A stretch of 64,000 nt of DNA from Prinsepia uniflora (Eukaryota > Streptophyta > Magnoliopsida > Rosales > Rosaceae). Of the stretch, positions 59,733 through 64,000 are shown one piece after another. The stretch covers positions 42,991,651 through 43,055,650 of the forward strand of contig CM064867.1 of NCBI GenBank assembly GCA_032719365.1, written 5' to 3'. Both the position numbers and the translations under genes were made by a program. A model generated the notes under the pieces. The model did not search any database, was not told the DNA's origin, and saw only the letters and a program-made list of their open reading frames with translations. Position 1 is the first letter of the stretch. Each line of letters begins with the position of its first letter.

Positions 59733-60839
59733 TGTAAGACCCGTGTCCTGGAGGGAACGGTGAACAATCCCACATTCTTGCGAGGGGGAATGGTCTGGGA
59801 GAGGATGGTGGTGTGTCTTAAAGGTGTAGGCACACACCTATCTATCACTAGGCCTTTTGGGAGCTCAAGTCGCTTTGGGGGGGATTGGAACCCCAAAGTT
59901 AAGCAAGTTGAGGGTGGTGTAATTCCATGATGGGTGACCCCCTGGGAAGTTGCACCATGAGCTCCCAAAAACCAAATCGTGAGGGCGAGGCCCAAAGCGG
60001 ACAATATGGTGCTAGTTGAGTCGGGTCCTGACCGAGGAGGTTCGGGTCCTAACAATTTGGTATCAGAGCCAGACCCCGACCGGGAAGTGTGCCAGTGTGG
60101 ACGCAGGGCCCTAAGGGGGGTTGATTGTAAGACCCGAGTCCTGGAGGGAAAGGTGAACAATCCCATATTCCTACGAGGGGGAATGGTCTAGGAGAGGATG
60201 GTGGTGTGTCTTAAAGGTGTAGGCACACACCTATCTAGCACTAGGCCTTTTGGGAGCTCAAGGGGTTTTGGGCGGGATTGGAAACCCAAAGCTAAGCGAG
60301 TTGAGGGTGGTGCAATTCCATGAAGAGTGACCCCCTGGGAAGTTGCACCATGAGCTCCCGAAAACAAAACCGTGAGGGCGAGGCCCAAAGCGAACAATAT
60401 GGTGCTAGATGAGTCGGGTCCTGACTGAGGAGGTTCGGGTCCTGACAATTTGGTATCAGTGCCAGACCCCGACCGGGAAGTGTGCCACCGAGGACGCTAG
60501 CCCCTAAGGGGGTGGATTGTAAGACCCGTATCCTGGAGGGAACGGTGAACAATCCCACATTCCTACGAGGGGGAATGGTCTGGGAGAGGATGGTGGTGTG
60601 TCTTAAAGGTGTAGGCATGAACCTATCTTGCACTAGTCCTTTTGGGAGCTCGAGTGTCTTTGGGGGGGATTGGAACCCCAAAGTTAAGCGAGTTGAGGGT
60701 GGTACAATTCCATGATGGGTGACCCCCTGGGAAGTTTCACCATGAGCTCCCGAAAACAAAACTGTGATGGCAAGGCCCAAAGCGGACAATATGGTGCTAG
60801 ATGAGTCGGGTCCTGACCGAGGAGGTTCGGTTCTTGACA
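59733..60839 (+). mobile_element. Cassandra-type TRIM, tandem cluster of three LTRs and two interiors
   Basis: LTRs 59733-60054, 60126-60447 and 60518-60839 are each 322 bp, TGTAAGACCCG..CTGACA or close variants. Interiors of about 70 bp contain primer sites TGGTATCAGAGC (60058-60069) and TGGTATCAGTGC (60451-60462) and a polypurine-like CCCTAAGGGGG before the next LTR. A cluster LTR-int-LTR-int-LTR arises by unequal recombination between LTRs. No ORF is meaningful. The left flank AGTCA (59728-59732) and right flank CGAGG (60840-60844) do not match each other but match the ends of cluster 1. Confidence 0.9.
59897..59956 (+). other. 5S rRNA-like block in Cassandra LTR
   Basis: AGTTAAGCAAGTTGAGGG then ATGATGGGTGACCCCCTGGG then AAGTTGCACC follow the order of the box A, intermediate element and box C region of plant 5S rRNA. 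The same block is at 60289-60349 and 60681-60740 and, reversed, in the LTRs at 55504-56214. Cassandra TRIMs are known for 5S-derived Pol III promoter sequence. It is not a 5S rRNA gene, because the 5' part is unrelated. Confidence 0.85.
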
Positions 60840-61455
60840 CGAGGCCCAGTGAGTTTTATAAATGTGATTTCGGGTATGGGACTCTGTGTTTCATTAACGT
60901 GATTTTGGGTCGGGGACCCTAAATGGATTTGTTATGTTTTATTTGAATTTCAGGCAGGGCCCATTGAGATGTTTGGAAATGACTTTGTAAAACTGTTTTC
61001 CATATACCATCTTGATATGAAGATATGTGATGGTCTCCTCCAGGTGTCTGGGACACTGGAAAGTCACGGTGCATTGCCTGCTAGGGGCCATTATACGGTG
61101 CTACCAGACTTTATACTTACTCAGGAGCGGGATTGCTATGATTAGATGTCTGGGACATCAAACATCTGGGATGTCAGAGATATTGACCCGGAGAGACCCC
61201 ATGTAGCACGCGTTACTTATTACCGTGAGATTTGACGTCTGGGACGTCAAGCGTTTAGGACGCTAGGCATCTGGGATGCCGAGGATGGTTATATGGTAAA
61301 TATGGATTATTGGATTCATAAAATGGTATTTCAGTATTTGTGAATTTGTGGTTATGGATTTGGGCAGTGGCCCACTTGGTTTTGGATTTACGGATTTTGG
61401 TATTCTATAGTTTTGGGCAGAGTTCCCACATATGTTAGGATTTATGGATTTTTTT
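60840..61455 (+). repeat. Remaining part of element D 3' LTR
   Basis: It starts CGAGGCCCAGTGAGTTTTAT, matching 53385 onward in the 5' LTR, and ends at about TTTATGGATTTTTTT, some 350 bp short of the LTR end. It holds five near-adjacent perfect hairpins between 61145 and 61280. Confidence 0.85.
61145..61280 (+). other. Hairpin chain in element D LTR
   Basis: GATGTC-TGG-GACATC (61145-61159), ACATC-TGG-GATGT (61162-61174), GACGTC-TGG-GACGTC (61234-61248), AGCGT-TTAGG-ACGCT (61250-61264), GGCATC-TGG-GATGCC (61266-61280). Arms differ from the hairpins at 24861-24928 by paired changes. Confidence 0.75.
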
Positions 61456-64000
61456 GGCAGTCCATGTCAAACGTGTCAAACATGTCAAAACATGTGGACC
61501 AGTGAGGTGGTGCCACGTGGCATTGTGTTAGATCGGTGTCAAACTTGTCAATGACACCTGGTAGTGATGAAGTGAGCCGATGATGTCATCATGTGACGTG
61601 GTATGAGTTAGAGGGTGACACGTGGTACCAATCAGGGTGTACCACATGGCAAGATGTCAAAGCTCTTAGGTATCAGAGTTGTCACGCTAACGTCAGCGGG
61701 TGAGGTCAACAGCTGACGTCAGCGTTGACTTTCGTTTTTTGGATTTTGACTTGCACGTGTACGCATGTGGACACGAATTTCGAGGTGAAACCGATCTTGT
61801 TTGAAAGGTTTTCGATGATCTAAATCCAATGATGACGGTTTCATTTCAATCCGAGATCAATTGATAGGTCATTTTGAGGGTTTTGGCATCGGGAAGTGTG
61901 TTCAGGACATGTTTACTATTCCGAGAGTTTTGAGGGCTTATAGTTTGGACTTGTATAGATGGTTAGTGACCGACGTTCGGAGGATACCACTCCAGAGGCT
62001 TGTGCTGGTGCGTCGGGGTGCCACTGACGTCTCCTCAAGATGGAGTTAACATGAAAGCTGTTATTTCTTAATCCTGAGTTTATTAGGATAATTATTGAGT
62101 TATTTAGAGGTCGTTTGAGAAAGGTATGATCCTTTGAAGTTTTAAGTGTTATTTACTATTTTTATGTCAAATTCAAAAAAAAAAATTGCTACAAGATATT
62201 TTGAGTTATGAAAATATAAGGATAATTGTTGGTATTTATGTAACGGCTCGCCCCGAAATTATGTGATTATCAAGGATAATTAAGGATTAATAGGGATTAA
62301 TCGAGGATTATCGGACGATCGGGGTGAAATTATGCTTTTGCCCCTAGATGGATGAAAATGTTGAATTTTGACCCGAAAGGTCATTGGTACGTGGACCGAG
62401 GTCCATTATGTAGATCGAGACGTTACGAGTCCATAGATAGGCAACATGTCAAAATCGGACATTGTACGGGAAAGCTACAAATCTAAAACCGATTGTTGTA
62501 TGATTATACGATTTACGAGATGGGTTAACTTTTGTTTCTTGTGGGCCTAGATATTTGTGTTTAGGACCAATGGATGAGTGACAAGTGTCACTCATGCATT
62601 GCTCCTCATCTTCATACATGCATCTAACATTTTCCCTTTTCATTTTGGATCCTACTCGAAACGTACCCCAACCATTCATCCATCATCTCTTTGTTTTGAT
62701 CTACTTGAGAGAGACTGAGACTGAGGGAGAGGTTGAGAGACTGAGTGGGGTGATAGGGATGGTAGAGCTGTCGTGGAAGTCGCCGAGAAACTCAGGAAAA
62801 AGGTAAGCCGTATGGGTTTGAATTTCAAGATTCCATTTTGAGACTCAGGGAACCTAAAATAAGGCCATATTGGTGTTTCCTGTGTTTTTGTGAGGGGATT
62901 GAACGAAAAATGGAAGGAAAAGGGGACGGGACACACATGGCTTTGAGATTGAAGGCTGGCCATGAAGGATTGAGTTTGGATTGCAAATTTCTGGTATGTT
63001 TTCCTCATTTTTCTAAGATAGGTCGAATTCTGGGTTCAAGGCGAGTCGAATGGGACAAAAATGGAGGAAAATCGTTGTCGAACGGTGGAGACACAACCGA
63101 ATCGAGTCGCTGGTCATAATGACATGTTACAGTAACACGGGACAACCCGTCTGGTGGTTGAATGTGATGACATGGCAATCCACATCAAACATGTCAAAAC
63201 ATGTGGACCAGTGAGGTGGTGCCATGTGGCAGTGTGTCAGATCGGTGTCAGACTTGTTAGTGACACGTGGTAGTACACGTGGTAGTGATGACATCAGCAG
63301 TTGATGTCATCAAGTGATGTGGCACGCGCTAGAGGGTGATGCGTGGCACCAATCAGGGTGTACCACGTGATAGGCTGTCAAAGCACTTAGGTGTCAGAGT
63401 TGTCAAGCTAACCTCAGTGGGTGACATCAGTAGGTGACGTCAGCGTTGACTTTCATTGACTGTACTTTGGCTGGCACGTGTGGGTCAGATCGGTCTAGTC
63501 TGTAGCTGACGTGGTAGTGCCATGTCAGACTTATCAGACCACGTAGACTAGTGATATGGTGGCACGTGGCATGGTATCAGGACATGTTAGGTGACATGTC
63601 AAATGACATGGCTATCCATGTCAAACATGTCAAAACATATGGACCAATGAAGTGATGCCACATGGAAGTGTGTCAGATTGATGTCAAACTTGTCAGTCAC
63701 ACATGGTATTACACGTGGCAGTGATGACGTGAGCAGTTTATGTCATCATGTGACTTTGGCATGCTTTAGTGGGTGACACATGGCACCAATTAGAGTGTAC
63801 ACAAATTTCGAGGTCAAACTAGTCATGTTTGAAAGGTTTCGATGATCTGAATCCAATGATGGTGGTTTGTGGTCAAATTGGAGATTGATTAATAGGTCAT
63901 TTTGAGGTTTTTACCCTCGGGAAGCGTGTTCGGGACACGTTTACTGTTCCGAGAGTTTTGAGGGCTTACGTTTTGGACTTGTATAGATTGTTAGTGGCCT
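61456..64000 (+). repeat. LTR-derived tandem array, last units, rearranged
   Basis: The array resumes at GGCAGTCCATGTCAAACGTG. LTR-like start TGTAACGGCTCGCCCC at 62239, palindrome 62572-62597 (one mismatch), donor-like AAAAAGGTAAGCC at about 62801, next anchor TTGAATGTGATGACA at 63158. From about 63484 (GGCACGTGTGGGTCAGATC) an ACGT-rich block repeats out of order, indicating a short internal duplication. No gene is seen to the end of the window. Confidence 0.78.

Larger units (their letters stand above)
51668..61455 (+). mobile_element. Element D: second non-coding LTR element, internally inverted by Cassandra copies
   Basis: The parts are 5' LTR (51668-54343), primer site, interior (54344-55503), Cassandra cluster 1 (55504-56214), an inverted block containing the start of the 3' LTR (57822 back to 56215) and the rest of the interior (59732 back to 57823), Cassandra cluster 2 (59733-60839), and the remaining 3' LTR (60840 to about 61455). 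The 3' end is deleted together with about 20 bp of target; the array resumes at GGCAGTCCATGTC. Re-inverting the block gives a normal LTR element homologous to A. No coding domain is seen. Confidence 0.85.

Noticed and set aside
59338..59763. 141-residue ORF as a D-encoded protein
   Set aside because: It is on the antisense strand of inverted non-coding interior and runs into Cassandra; composition is low-complexity Ser/His and it has no counterpart in element A.
59897..59956. 5S rRNA gene
   Set aside because: Only the internal promoter-like 3' part resembles 5S rRNA; the flanks and ends are Cassandra LTR, and the 5' third of 5S rRNA is missing.

Overview
The window is repeat-dense plant nuclear DNA, and I see no host gene. 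The evidence is Ty3/gypsy LTR retrotransposons of the Tekay/Del chromovirus and Athila types, an initiator-methionine tRNA primer site (TGGTATCAGAGC) repeated at several elements, and Cassandra-type TRIM elements whose LTRs carry 5S rRNA-like sequence. It is probably a eudicot; I cannot name the species.

The substrate is a tandem array of roughly 1.8 kb units. It is visible at 1-581, 16157-18339, 36931-40531, 50712-51662 and 61456-64000, about 9.9 kb once later insertions are removed. The unit looks like the front part of an LTR (TGTAAC start, promoter region, a splice-donor-like site, an ACGT-rich block). Four large elements sit in this array. (A) 587-16151, + strand, a non-coding LTR element with TSD TTGAA. 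It carries element B (5889-10948, a gag-only Tekay relative, TSD GTTGT) and a solo LTR (12080-14585, TSD GTCTC). (Athila) 18345-36925, - strand, with tRNA-Asp-like primer site, gag, protease, RT, RNase H and integrase remnants. It is split by three solo LTRs (23518-25525, 26227-27452, 29120-32214), each with perfect 5-bp TSDs. (C) 40537-50706, - strand, a structurally complete Tekay element with a chromodomain. By eye its LTRs are about 98% identical, but its reading frames are broken (TSD TTGCA). (D) 51668-61455, a second copy of the non-coding family of A. Two Cassandra insertions in D, in opposite orientation, appear to have recombined and inverted everything between them.

How the parts relate: A, B, C and D share LTR ends, primer site and a hairpin next to the polypurine tract. 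A and D have no coding capacity and B keeps only gag, so they look like parasites of a Tekay-type autonomous element. C is the only one here with all Tekay domains, and it too is broken.

The most notable observations are these. (1) The solo LTR at 23518-25525 lacks exactly one 783-bp GT...AG segment that both LTRs of element C contain, as expected if an intron in the LTR was spliced out before reverse transcription. (2) Chains of short perfect hairpins occur in the LTRs, with compensatory changes between copies. (3) The Cassandra-mediated inversion can be reconstructed from scattered TSDs. (4) A 26-bp palindrome is kept across different LTR families and has been lost from some array units.
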